64,000 nt of DNA from the NCBI GenBank assembly GCA_020632715.1, contig JACKFA010000001.1, forward strand, positions 1,116,001 through 1,180,000. Direction: 5' to 3'. The DNA is from Deltaproteobacteria bacterium. GTDB lineage: Bacteria; Myxococcota_A; UBA9042; PHBI01. The notes under the pieces are model-generated. The model was not told where the DNA came from. It made no database searches and was given only the letters and a program-made list of their open reading frames with translations. Made by a program: the position numbers and the translations under genes. Shown here one piece after another: positions 55,101-62,674 of the stretch; position 1 is the stretch's first letter, and every line of letters begins with the position of its first letter.

Positions 55101-57356
55101 ACGCTCGACGATCCGGCCGCGCTCGTCGCGAGCGAGGAGGCGCGGATCCTCGTCGCCCTCGAGACGCAGGCCGCCGAGCTCGACGCCGGGCTCCACGCCG
55201 AGCGGAAGATCCTGCTCAAGGCCGCGCGCCGCATCGCGCAGGCGTTCTCGGACGACCTCGACCGCCTCGACTTCGCGCGGGCCGCGCGGCGGGAGAGGAA
55301 GGTGCCGAGGAGCGCGGCGGAGACGGCGTCGCAGCTCGACGACGCGCCGGACAGGTGGCTCAAGGCGCAGGCGATGATCGTGCACCGCACGAGCGTCGGC
55401 GCGCGCGTCGCGGCGTACCAGCGGCGGCTGAAGGCGGTCGTCGAGCGCGCCCGCCACGCCCTGACCCAGCACTTCCACAACGCCGTGCTCGGGCCGACCG
55501 AGGCGCTGCACCAGTCGCTCGTGGACTTCCGCGCGCGGCTCGCCGCGGGCGACGAGACGCCGCTCCGCGTGAGCGACGACCTGACGCCGCGCTTCGCGCC
55601 CGAGCCGATGGTCGAGGCGCTCGTGCGCGACACGCAGGCGGCGACGCTCGAGCTCCCGGAGAGCATCGTCACGACGAGTGACGCGGAGCTCGCCGAGCTC
55701 TCGCAGCGGCCGTTCGAGCCGCCGACGGGCGTGGCGCTGCCGCTCCGGCGCGCGGTCGGGCACCTCGTCGAGGCGCAGCTCATCGGGGACCTCCAGGAGC
55801 AGCTCGCGCGGATCCCGGAGGCCGAGCGGCACGCGCTGCGCGTCGGGCTCGACGTGCTGCGGCTGCTCTCGTTCACGGCGAGCGAGTTCGGCGTCACGGA
55901 GGACGGCGAGCCGCTCGACGAGGCCGTGCGCACGCAGCTCGCGCAGGCCGCGGAGAACGGGGTCGCGCGCGTCGCGGCCGAGGTGGAGGCGCTGCGGGCG
56001 CTCGAGCCGCAGCTCGAGCGGCGGCTCGCGGAGCGGCTCGTGCGGATCCGGGAGCAGACGGATCCCGAGGGGCTGATGGCGACCCCCGAGCGGGCCAAGG
56101 ACTTCGCGAAGTCCTCGGCGGAGCCGGGGTTCGTGCGCGCCGTCCGGAGCGCGGTCGCCTCGGTCGGGCGTGGCGTCCGGCGCGCCACGGTCGCGGTCAT
56201 CTACCGGCGCACGCGCGGCGCGCTCCTGCAGCGGCGCCTGCGGCCGGCGGTGCGCCCGGCGGACGCGCTGGTCGAGCGGTCGCTGAAGTTCGTGCGCGCG
56301 GTGAGCCCGAAGGCCGAGGTGGTCGAGGCGCTGCCCTTCTTCTACCGGCAGCTCTTCCTCGGGCGCTCGGCGAACGACTCGTCGTTCTGGGTCGGGCGCG
56401 AGCGGGCGCTCCTGCTCGCCGAGGAGGCCATCGCGAACCACCGGCGCGGCGTCGGCGGGGCGCTCCTCGCGGTGGGCGCCGTCGGGAGCGGCAAGAGCGC
56501 GCTCATCCAGCGCGTCTTGCGGAAGCACGTGGCGCCCGAGCGCACCTACCGGATCCGCACGCGCCCCGGCGGCGCCATCGACCCGGACGTCTTCCGTGAG
56601 CAGGCCGGCGAGGCCATCGGCGTGCGCGGGAGCTGGGCGGACATCCTGCGCGCGGTGCCGGCGGACTCGGCCATCGTGGTCGAGAACCTGGCGCTCTGGT
56701 GGGAGCGCAGCGAGGGTGGGCTCGCGCTCGTCGACCAGCTCCTCGAGCTCATCGATCAGCACGGCGCGCGCTGCCTCTTCGTCATCGAGGTCGCGACGCC
56801 CACGTTCCGCGCCATCAACCGCTTCCGCGGTCTCGCGGCGCGCGCGCTCGCCGTGGTCGAGTGCGAGCCGGTGGACTCCGAGGTCCTACGCGACGTGGTC
56901 GAGCTCCGCCACCGGAGCGCCGGGCTCACCTACGAGCTCGACGGGAAGGCGGAGGGGCAGCTCTCGGACCTCCGGCGGGCGCGCCTCTTCTCGGGCCTCT
57001 TCGACCAGAGCCACGGGCTCCTCGGGCCGGCGCTCCAGTCGTGGATCGCGACCATCGAGCGCGTGCGCGGCACGACGATCGAGCTGCGGGCGCCCGAGCG
57101 GAAGGACACGAGCTTCCTCGAGGACCTGCCGCTCTCGCGGGTGGCGGTGCTCGTGCAGCTCGTCCTCCACCGGCAGGTCACCGACGAGCGCCTCGCGCGC
57201 ATCACGGGGCTCGACCGCGCGGAGGTGGCGCGGGAGCTCGCGATGCTCGTCCGGATGGGGCTCGTCGTGCGCATCGCGGAGCGGGTCTACGGCCTCGACC
57301 GCTTCGTGAGGCACCACGTCGTCGAGCACCTCGAGGCGCGGGAGCTCCTGCCATGA
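52182..57356 (+). CDS. SLC12-type cation-chloride cotransporter fused to a large cytosolic region with P-loop ATPase
   Basis: 1,724 residues. Residues 1-420 form a 12-helix amino acid-polyamine-organocation fold transporter of the SLC12 type: F-G-V-F-G-G-V-F-T-P-S-V-L-T-I-L-G-V, G-G-P-Y-Y-I-V-S-R-S-L-G, F-F-P-A-V-T-G-F-T-A-G-V-N-M-S-G-D-L-K-D-P. Residues about 440-720 resemble the cytosolic domain following such transporters. About 720-1,380 is long, Arg/Glu-rich and helical, with no recognised family. Residues 1,432-1,441 are a Walker A (G-A-V-G-S-G-K-S-A-L), followed by V-V-E-N-L-A-L-W-W (Walker B position, with Glu-Asn in place of Asp-Glu) and winged-helix-like C-terminal 150 residues. Transport of Na/K with chloride may thus be gated by a nucleotide-driven module (inference). 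Its stop overlaps the next gene (ATGA). Confidence 0.85.
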   Translation: MSKSNKFGVFGGVFTPSVLTILGVIMYMRLPRLIGDGGLWVVLGVILAAHVISITTGLSVSSIATDKKVAAGGPYYIVSRSLGLPIGGTLGLALFIGLSFSVSLYLIGFSESILPLFGYASDDKEALRIAGSISLLAVTAITLISTTLAIRIQYLIMGAIVLSLLGIFLGPRPYATGEIVTGMAPVGAHSIAWIFAIFFPAVTGFTAGVNMSGDLKDPKRAIPLGTLAAIGVGLLIYVGLAVFIAASVSRDQLQNNPNVLLEVAVEDWMVYAGIWGATLSSAIGSIMGAPRILQAKSQDRLTPAVFAVGRGPSNEPRNALFLTFVIAEAGILIGELDVIASIISMFFIMMYGFLNLSCAIENLVSPDFRPSFRIPVAVSVIGAIACVVVMIQIDMLAMLAATAMFIGIFLYYSSRQLTLDTGDTWSGVWTTVARSALRRLQKGETHHRNWRPNVVLFSERGAASREPLLAFTESLMSGRGIVTDVELVEGDKDALPAEAAAETRDTPARPGVFHRPTPTDDVYATMEAIVRFYGFSGVEPNTVMLDWSQRRHGAPGFLHFLDTVRQKDLNLVVLAHDPKRAFGERRRIDVWCGPNGENMALALALLRFVTTSNAWRSGELRFVVSGADANQIERMRRVTQRVLEDNRLQASVISTSALRASDALESQMGEISEGADLVIASLPDDIAVDADEWARRTDDLLLATRGSLMLVRASEQFEERFRQHAGLDDARPRRAHATLIDDELGDDELRPLMTPDVPELRAEAMRFGDAVDMLAETLHQRHLTSLVGFHRELVTSLAELFRRQLGQLKRTLAAEGPAARQRKAIARAQSSIVFQTLRTFEAFERQELPVQRDLLADAVRTFKNAVEGLGGETPAFVTVERPSVDFDDDADDPPHLRRLKRRLRVGAWFARRSPIYRVAPARLHAHYLEHQLQEEVAGTLRGFAIDSYHLLSELGRLALSTASLLDELDRDLATLDDPAALVASEEARILVALETQAAELDAGLHAERKILLKAARRIAQAFSDDLDRLDFARAARRERKVPRSAAETASQLDDAPDRWLKAQAMIVHRTSVGARVAAYQRRLKAVVERARHALTQHFHNAVLGPTEALHQSLVDFRARLAAGDETPLRVSDDLTPRFAPEPMVEALVRDTQAATLELPESIVTTSDAELAELSQRPFEPPTGVALPLRRAVGHLVEAQLIGDLQEQLARIPEAERHALRVGLDVLRLLSFTASEFGVTEDGEPLDEAVRTQLAQAAENGVARVAAEVEALRALEPQLERRLAERLVRIREQTDPEGLMATPERAKDFAKSSAEPGFVRAVRSAVASVGRGVRRATVAVIYRRTRGALLQRRLRPAVRPADALVERSLKFVRAVSPKAEVVEALPFFYRQLFLGRSANDSSFWVGRERALLLAEEAIANHRRGVGGALLAVGAVGSGKSALIQRVLRKHVAPERTYRIRTRPGGAIDPDVFREQAGEAIGVRGSWADILRAVPADSAIVVENLALWWERSEGGLALVDQLLELIDQHGARCLFVIEVATPTFRAINRFRGLAARALAVVECEPVDSEVLRDVVELRHRSAGLTYELDGKAEGQLSDLRRARLFSGLFDQSHGLLGPALQSWIATIERVRGTTIELRAPERKDTSFLEDLPLSRVAVLVQLVLHRQVTDERLARITGLDRAEVARELAMLVRMGLVVRIAERVYGLDRFVRHHVVEHLEARELLP

Positions 57357-58138
57357 CGCCGCTCGCCCAGCTCGCCGCGATGCCGCCGGCGTTCGCGCAG
57401 CCCGAGCCGGCCTTCCAGGTCTCGGCGACGGGGCTCATCTTCTTCCTCGCCATCGGGCTCGGGCTCTTCGCGCTGATGCGCGGCCTGCACTACCTGCTCG
57501 AGGTGTCGCGCCTCCCGAAGCGGCGGAAGGCGGCGTTCGGGACGGGGCTCACGATCTTCGAGACGGTGCTCGCGCTCGGCTACGTGGTCTCCGCGGTGCC
57601 GATGGTGTTCAGCGGCCGCAGCGAGTACACGCCGTACTACGCGCTCTTGATGGCCGTGGCGCTCTTGTGGATCGGCTGGATCGCGGCGCGCGATCTGGTG
57701 CACGGGATCTTCTTCAAGGCGGGGCGCGCGTGCCGCGTCGGGGAGCAGGTCGCGCTCGAGCTCGGCGGCGGCGAGCCGGTCCGGGGGCGCGTGAGCCGCC
57801 TCGGCTACCGGGCCCTCGCGCTCGTGACGTCGCGCGGGCAGGAGGTGCTGATCCCGTACAGCCAGCTCACGCGCCGCACGGTCGTCCGCGAGCCGACGAG
57901 CGCCGGGGCCGTGCGCCACACGTTCCGCCTGGCCCCGCCGCCGGGCGTCTCGCTCGGCCGCGTGACGGAGGCGGCGAAGCTCGCGGCGTTCAACTGCCAC
58001 TGGGCCTCGGCGAGCCGCGAGATGCAGATCGAGCTCGTCGACGGCGGCGCGCTCGAGCTCGGCGTCTACGCGCTCGACGCGCTCCACGGCCCGGACGTCG
58101 AGGCGGCCGTGCGCGGCGCGGTCACCGCCCTCCGCTGA
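57353..58138 (+). CDS. MscS-like mechanosensitive channel-domain protein
   Basis: 261 residues; the ATG overlaps the preceding stop by 4 bases. Three membrane helices (about residues 26-46, 62-83, 90-110) are followed by a beta domain with G-x-x-V-x-L, G-R-V-S-R-L-G-Y-R-A-L-A-L-V-T-S-R-G-Q-E-V-L-I-P-Y-S-Q-L. That is the MscS middle-domain pattern, in which I/V-P-N/Y-S follows the G-D-x-x-I-L-I strand. The C-terminal alpha/beta part is also MscS-like. The pore helix lacks the classic Gly/Ala-rich TM3 repeat, so channel activity is uncertain. Coupling to a cation-chloride cotransporter gene suggests a joint role in osmotic adjustment. Confidence 0.8.
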   Translation: MTPLAQLAAMPPAFAQPEPAFQVSATGLIFFLAIGLGLFALMRGLHYLLEVSRLPKRRKAAFGTGLTIFETVLALGYVVSAVPMVFSGRSEYTPYYALLMAVALLWIGWIAARDLVHGIFFKAGRACRVGEQVALELGGGEPVRGRVSRLGYRALALVTSRGQEVLIPYSQLTRRTVVREPTSAGAVRHTFRLAPPPGVSLGRVTEAAKLAAFNCHWASASREMQIELVDGGALELGVYALDALHGPDVEAAVRGAVTALR

Positions 58139-58297
58139 GAAGGTGTTTCAGTATTCGGACCGAGCCCGGCGACGCGTCGTGATTCCAGGTGGTTACGTGA
58201 GGAGGGAGCGTGCCCATAAGCACGTGACCGACGAGCGGAACCGCCTGAAATCACAAGAGCAAGCCAGGCGACGGGAGAATGCTGAAACACCTTCTGA
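58136..58297. mobile_element. MITE-like palindromic element
   Basis: About 160 bases lie between two convergent genes. Terminal inverted repeats are GAAGGTGTTTCAGTATTC (58139-58156) and GAATGCTGAAACACCTTC (58277-58294). Inner arms also pair: GTGATTCCAGGTGGTT with AACCGCCTGAAATCAC, and GGTTACGTG with CACGTGACC around a CGTGC-CCATAA-GCACG tip. The whole element can therefore fold into one long hairpin. It encodes nothing. The left terminus overlaps the stop codon of the MscS-like gene. It might also terminate transcription from both sides. Confidence 0.75.
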
Positions 58298-58310
58298 GCG
58301 CGACGCGCGG

Positions 58311-60548
58311 TCAGCCCACGAGGCTCTTCATCTTCTCGGCCCAGAGCGACGCGTTGTTCATGTCCGCGATGGCGGTCGTGACGTACGCGCGGAGCTTGTG
58401 GGACACCGCGCGTCGGTTCCACTTCTTCTTGAGCTCGAGGGCGCCGAGCTTCTTCCCGTAGAGCTGGCCCTTGAAGATGTCCCGCGCGGCCTCGAGGGCC
58501 GACGGCAAGCCGCTCGGCGACTCACACGACGGCGGATCGATCTCCGCGAGGCCGAGCTTCGTGGCCTCGCCGATGAAGGTCTTCACGGCGAAGAACGCGT
58601 AGTCGTCGAGGTACCGGTCGAGCACCGTCTTCAGCTTGGTCGCGAGGTTCGTGTCGCGCGTCACGCGAAGCTCCTTCTGCCCGTCCTCGAGCGTCTTGCT
58701 GAGCCCGTCCCGCACGATCCCGAGCGGAGGCCGCGGCGCCGCTCCGAGCGACTCCGCGAGCTTCGTTCCGCGCGCGTACTCCTTCCGCTTCGTGGGCCCC
58801 TCCGGAGTCACCGCCACGGTCAACGGGTTCGCGAAGTAGCCGCTCGCGGCGCTCTTCTCGTGGAACGACTGCCCCTCGTTCGAGCCGTACATCTCGAAAT
58901 ACCAGGACTTCCCGGGTGTCTCGTTGAGCAGCTTGTCGACCTTCGCGACGGCGCTCTTCGTCTCCTCGTCGAGCAGCTCGTTCACATTGACCTCTGGCCC
59001 GTTCCCCCTCCGGAGCTCCTCGCGCTTCTTCGTGATCTTCTCCTCGAGTGGGGCCACGAGCGGCTTGATGTCGAGCTCGCGGTTGAAGTTCTCGAGCGTC
59101 GCCTGGTCGCGCCCGTCCTTCGACGTCGCGACGACCCCCGCGAAGTGGTAGCCCCAGATGTTCTCGCCGCGCTCGACGCCGCCCTCCGTGGTCGAGTGGT
59201 CGACGCGCCCCGAAGGCCCGGCGCCCTGCGTGAAGGTGGCGTAGCCCTCGCCGACCTTGGCGCGCGCCTGCTTGTTGATCCCGAGCGCCCGCTCCTGCTC
59301 GCCGAGCTTGCCCTCGCGCAGCCGCTCGCCGTAAGCCTGCCCCGATCTCTCGGAGACGCCCTCGTCCATCATCTCCCGCGCGACGTGCGGCGACTGCTCG
59401 TCGCTCTTGGCGAGGTGCGTCCCGAGACGGTCGATCTCCTTGGAGTCGGACCCGCCGAACCTGATCGGGGCGCGCTCCTCCTCGCCGAGCTTCACGCTGA
59501 GCTCGCGCCTCGTCTTGCCCGTCATGATGAGGGCCGCGAAGTCGCCGCAGATCGCCGGCCCGAGGTTCTCGATCTCGAGCTTGGCATCCTCGATCCCCTC
59601 GCGCGACACGGCCGGGAGCACCTGGAGCAGCTCCGTCCCGCGATGCTTCACCGTCGCGCCCGTCCGTCGCAGCGTGATCTTACGCCCGCCCTTCAAGCCC
59701 TCGTTCGCCGCGCCCAGCTGCTCCGCCGTGAGGTAGAGCTCCTTCGCCATCCCCTTCACCTTCGCCTCGCCTTCGCCGCGCATGCTGGACTGGAGCCCGA
59801 GCGTGGCGTCGTCGGAGAAGATCATGGCGGGGTTCTCGACCTCGGAGAGCCCGTAGTCCGCGGTCTCCTCGCCCACGATGATGTCCGGCGACTCGTTCTG
59901 GAACATCGGCACCGGGGACTCGCCCTTGTCGGCCTCGTAGTCCCTCGTCTCGCCGCCGTACGCCTGAACGGGCGCGGCCGCGCCCGCGCGACCGGCGCTC
60001 AGCGGCCCGAGGAGCCCCTCGACGGACTTGCCCTGGACGACGGCGTCGGCGACGGCGTCCGCCTGTCGCTCGTAGGCGTCGCCGGCCTTCCCGACGCCGC
60101 CCGGCAGGCTCACGCCGGCGCGCTGCTGCACGACGTGCGCGGCCTCGTGAGCGGCCGTGTGGAGGCTCGGGCTCGCGCCGAACGCGACGCTCTCGCCTTG
60201 CGCGTAGGCCGACGCGCCCAGCTCGGCGCAGGCGTCGCCGGCGCGTCCGCCGACGGCCGCCTTCACCCCCGACACGTCGTGTCCGCCGAACGATCGCTGA
60301 ATGGCCGCGAGGTGCGGGAGGCCGCCGGATCGCGCCGCCGCCGTCCCACCCGCGGCGACGGTCTGCGCGTCGCCACCACCGCCGACCGCGCCGTCGCGCG
60401 CCTGGACGGGGCTCAGCGCGGCCTCACCGGCGCTGAAGGAGAGGCCGCGCAGCGCGGACGACCGCGACGCGCGGCCGCGGTCCGTGACGGACGGGGTGGA
60501 CGCGTCGTGGCTCGAGGACACGTGCTCGCGCGAGAGGTCGAGGTTCAT
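58311..60548 (-). CDS. DUF4157 (eCIS-core) protein with putative papain-like hydrolase domain
   Basis: 745 residues from the ATG at 60548; a GTG at 60608 would add 20 residues. There is no signal peptide. Residues about 78-145 are the DUF4157 domain: I-Q-R-S-F-G-x-H-D-x-S, A-Y-A-Q-G-E-S-V-A-F-G and the zinc-protease-like H-T-A-A-H-E-A-A-H-V-V-Q-Q (134-138 HEAAH). This domain marks cargo of extracellular contractile injection systems. Residues 325-565 contain A-I-C-G-D-F-A (Cys334), G-Y-H-F-A-G-V-V (His468), T-L-E-N-F-N-R (Asn487) and W-Y-F-E-M-Y-G-S ... Q-S-F-H-E. That is a Cys-His-Asn order like papain-fold proteases or deamidases, so it is a candidate effector domain (inference). The C-terminal 150 residues are Lys-rich and helical. 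No eCIS structural genes are in the window. Confidence 0.82.
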   Translation of the reverse strand: MNLDLSREHVSSSHDASTPSVTDRGRASRSSALRGLSFSAGEAALSPVQARDGAVGGGGDAQTVAAGGTAAARSGGLPHLAAIQRSFGGHDVSGVKAAVGGRAGDACAELGASAYAQGESVAFGASPSLHTAAHEAAHVVQQRAGVSLPGGVGKAGDAYERQADAVADAVVQGKSVEGLLGPLSAGRAGAAAPVQAYGGETRDYEADKGESPVPMFQNESPDIIVGEETADYGLSEVENPAMIFSDDATLGLQSSMRGEGEAKVKGMAKELYLTAEQLGAANEGLKGGRKITLRRTGATVKHRGTELLQVLPAVSREGIEDAKLEIENLGPAICGDFAALIMTGKTRRELSVKLGEEERAPIRFGGSDSKEIDRLGTHLAKSDEQSPHVAREMMDEGVSERSGQAYGERLREGKLGEQERALGINKQARAKVGEGYATFTQGAGPSGRVDHSTTEGGVERGENIWGYHFAGVVATSKDGRDQATLENFNRELDIKPLVAPLEEKITKKREELRRGNGPEVNVNELLDEETKSAVAKVDKLLNETPGKSWYFEMYGSNEGQSFHEKSAASGYFANPLTVAVTPEGPTKRKEYARGTKLAESLGAAPRPPLGIVRDGLSKTLEDGQKELRVTRDTNLATKLKTVLDRYLDDYAFFAVKTFIGEATKLGLAEIDPPSCESPSGLPSALEAARDIFKGQLYGKKLGALELKKKWNRRAVSHKLRAYVTTAIADMNNASLWAEKMKSLVG

Positions 60549-60674
60549 GGGATCCGCCGCTGTCGGGGTGTACCCATGAGTTCGGAATCCGCGCGCGAAA
60601 GCCCTCACGAGCCGCGATTTTTTTTCGCTGGTCGCGACGCGCGTCTGCCGCGCCGGCGCCGCGCGCCCAGACGA
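60549..60674. promoter_or_regulatory. Gap upstream of the DUF4157 gene
   Basis: 126 bases. On the minus strand an A8 tract (60625-60618) lies about 70 bases before the start and would suit an upstream promoter element. A GTCTG-GGCGCGC ... CAGAC inverted repeat lies close to the CBS gene end. Neither is proven. Confidence 0.3.
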
Positions 60675-61139
60675 TCAGCCGCCCCAGGGCGCCGTCGCCT
60701 CGAGCTCGGGCTCGGGCGGCAGGTTCAGGAAGTCCTCGGGGAAGCGCTCGGCCACGAAGAGCAACAGGTCCCGGCACGACACGATGCCGACGGGGCGCCC
60801 GTCGCGCGTGATCGGCAGGCTCCGGACGTGCCGCGAGCGCATGAGCTGGAGCGCCTGCGCCACGCTCGCGTCCTCGCGGACGACCGCAGGCGAGCGCGTC
60901 ATCACCTCGGCCACCGGCACGTCGCGCCACCCTGGCGCGCTCGGGTCGACGCGCCGGACGAGGTCCCGCTGCGTGAAGATGCCGGCGACGTGCCCGCGCT
61001 CGTCGTGGATGACGGCGCTCCCGCGCCCGGCGGCGGCCATCCGCGCGAGCACCTCGCCGAGGGCGAGGCCCGGCGCGACGAGCACCGGCGCGCGCTGCGC
61101 GATGGCGGAGAGGGTCGTGTTCGCGATGCCCTTCAGCAT
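60675..61139 (-). CDS. CBS-domain-pair protein (second of tandem pair)
   Basis: 154 residues containing two CBS motifs and little else. The first has G-S-A-V-I-H-D-E-R-G-H-V-A-G-I-F-T-Q-R-D-L; the second has V-R-S-L-P-I-T-R-D-G-R-P-V-G-I-V-S-C-R-D-L. A V-M-T-R-S-P separator lies between them. Stand-alone CBS pairs bind adenine nucleotides and sense energy charge or bind another protein. It lies 4 bases downstream of a paralogous CBS gene, so the two may form a heteromeric sensor. Confidence 0.9.
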   Translation of the reverse strand: MLKGIANTTLSAIAQRAPVLVAPGLALGEVLARMAAAGRGSAVIHDERGHVAGIFTQRDLVRRVDPSAPGWRDVPVAEVMTRSPAVVREDASVAQALQLMRSRHVRSLPITRDGRPVGIVSCRDLLLFVAERFPEDFLNLPPEPELEATAPWGG

Positions 61140-61143
61140 GGCC

Positions 61144-61617
61144 TCACCCTCCCCCGCCGAGGTCGAGCCACGGCGACGCAGGATCCTTCAGCATCTCCGG
61201 GGCCTCGAGGTCCGCGAAGACGTCCGTCAGGTGCGCGATGACGTCCCACACGTCGAGGAGCCCGACCGCGCGCCCCGCGTCGTCGACGACCGGCACGTTC
61301 GAGAACCCCTCGAGCCCCATGCGGTTGACCGCGTACGCGACCGAGCCCGAGCGCGCGAGCACCGTCGGAGACGCGGTCATCACCTCGCTCACCGGCGTCG
61401 CCATGGCGTCCTTCCCGGGCGCCGCCACGCGGTTCAGGAGGTCGCGCTCCGTGAAGATCCCGACGAGCCCCTCGCCGGCCTCGTCGAGCACGAGCACCGC
61501 GTGCTGATCCTGCGCCCGCATGACGCCGATGGCCTCGCTGACCATGGCGTCGCGCGTGACCGTGGGCGGCGCCCGATCCGGCACGAGGTCCGCGATCGTC
61601 TTCTGCATGGCGTGCAT
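61144..61617 (-). CDS. CBS-domain-pair protein (first of tandem pair)
   Basis: 157 residues. The ATG at 61617 has AAGGAG 7 bases upstream. CBS motif one: H-A-V-L-V-L-D-E-A-G-E-G-L-V-G-I-F-T-E-R-D-L-L-N-R-V; motif two: F-S-N-V-P-V-V-D-D-A-G-R-A-V-G-L-L-D-V-W-D-V. V-M-T-A-S-P separates them. It is a likely cytosolic adenylate-binding regulatory protein; the target is unknown. First gene of a two-gene unit. Confidence 0.9.
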   Translation of the reverse strand: MHAMQKTIADLVPDRAPPTVTRDAMVSEAIGVMRAQDQHAVLVLDEAGEGLVGIFTERDLLNRVAAPGKDAMATPVSEVMTASPTVLARSGSVAYAVNRMGLEGFSNVPVVDDAGRAVGLLDVWDVIAHLTDVFADLEAPEMLKDPASPWLDLGGGG

Positions 61618-61777
61618 GGGCAGCTCCTTCCCGATCGGAGCCGCGGGGGCGCGCCCGCCGCGTGACGGCGGCGACGATGGCTCCTCCCATGACTATGCCA
61701 CAGCCGCGCGCGACCCCGACGCGGGAGGCCCGAACCCCCGAGCGCCGCCGCGGCCCCCGTCGGCGACCGCGGCGAGG

Positions 61778-62206
61778 CTACGCGGGCGGCGCCTCGGCCG
61801 CGCGCTTCAGGGCCTTCGCGAAGTCGTCGAAGGCCGGCTGGAGATCCGGGAACGACCTCCGGATGAGCCCGGCGAGGAGGCCCGAGAACTCTTCGCGCAT
61901 CGAGAAGTGGACCCGCTGACCTGCCGGCGTCAGCGTGAAGACGCGCTCGCCGCGGAAGAGGAAGCGCAGCGGCGCGCCGCCCCGCCAGACCATCCGGCGC
62001 GGCGCGTCCAGCACCGCGACCCGCACCGGGAACCCCTTCCCGTTCGCGATGGCGGCGTGCACCACGATCCTCCGGCCGAGCGCCACCTCGCCGCGGACCT
62101 CGGTGACCGTAGGGTTCCACGTCGGGTAGGCCGCCGCGTCGGTGAGGAGGGCCCAGACGCGCTCGGGAGGCGCGTCGATCTCGATGTCGGAGGCGAAAGC
62201 GAACAT
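61778..62206 (-). CDS. SRPBCC (START/Bet v1-like) family protein
   Basis: 142 residues from the ATG at 62206; a TTG 15 bases upstream is possible. The fold is recognised from I-E-I-D-A-P-P-E-R-V-W-A-L-L-T-D-A-A-A-Y-P-T-W-N-P at the start, the middle beta-strands (R-R-M-V-W-R-G-G) and the long C-terminal helix. SRPBCC proteins enclose a hydrophobic ligand pocket; the ligand is unknown. The palindromic site at 62214-62231 lies 8 bases upstream of the start, so the ArsR-type regulator encoded next door probably controls it. Confidence 0.85.
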   Translation of the reverse strand: MFAFASDIEIDAPPERVWALLTDAAAYPTWNPTVTEVRGEVALGRRIVVHAAIANGKGFPVRVAVLDAPRRMVWRGGAPLRFLFRGERVFTLTPAGQRVHFSMREEFSGLLAGLIRRSFPDLQPAFDDFAKALKRAAEAPPA

Positions 62207-62213
62207 GCCTCTA

Positions 62214-62231
62214 GGTAACAATATCGTTACC
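62214..62231. promoter_or_regulatory. Putative ArsR operator, site 1
   Basis: GGTAACAATATCGTTACC: 6-base perfect arms around 6 bases, placed between the two SRPBCC genes just ahead of the downstream one. The same pattern recurs at the arsR-like gene start. Confidence 0.65.
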
Positions 62232-62236
62232 GACGG

Positions 62237-62674
62237 TCAACCACCGACCGCGCTCGCCCCGGCGAGCGCGGCGAGGACCGCGTCCCAGGAGCTCGCGAAC
62301 CGCGGCGCGCGCTCGCGGAACCTCTCGCCCCCCCGGCCGGGGCGGTGCTCGACGGTGACGCGTGTCCCGCCCCGCTCCTCGGCGAAGGTGATCTCGACCT
62401 CCGTCGGCGCCTCCGGCCCGGTGCCGACGTAGAAGTCGAGGAGGAGGCGGTGGGGCGCTTCCCACGCCCGCACGGCGCCGAGCGCCGCCTCGCGCCCGTC
62501 CCGCGCCCGCTCGCGGAACGCGCCGTCGACGGAGATGACGATGGCGCTCTCGGGGTCGTCCAGGTGCCGGCGCTCCGGCGGCCACCACGCGCCCGCCTCC
62601 TCGGTGAAGAGGGCGAACGCGCGCGCGACGCCGCACGGGAGCCACACGGTCCGGACGACCGCGTCCCCGCTCAC
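62237..62674 (-). CDS. SRPBCC/AHSA1-like protein
   Basis: 145 residues. GTG at 62674 sits in the 4-base overlap GTGA with the arsR-like stop. It begins V-R-T-V-W-L-P-C-G-V-A-R-A-F-A-L-F-T, followed by W-W-P-P-E-R-R-H, as in AHSA1-type SRPBCC proteins that accompany ArsR regulators, and T-E-V-E-I-T-F-A-E-E-R-G-G-T-R-V-T-V-E-H. It is likely a ligand-binding partner of the regulator; ligand unknown. Confidence 0.88.
   Translation of the reverse strand: MSGDAVVRTVWLPCGVARAFALFTEEAGAWWPPERRHLDDPESAIVISVDGAFRERARDGREAALGAVRAWEAPHRLLLDFYVGTGPEAPTEVEITFAEERGGTRVTVEHRPGRGGERFRERAPRFASSWDAVLAALAGASAVGG

Noticed and set aside
57353..58138. Assignment as a full MscS channel
   Set aside because: The beta domain fits but the pore-lining Gly/Ala-rich third helix is not clear, so only an MscS-like label is given.
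60611..60630. T8 tract as an intrinsic terminator for the CBS genes
   Set aside because: The CBS genes run on the minus strand, where this tract is poly-A, so it cannot be the U-tract of their terminator.
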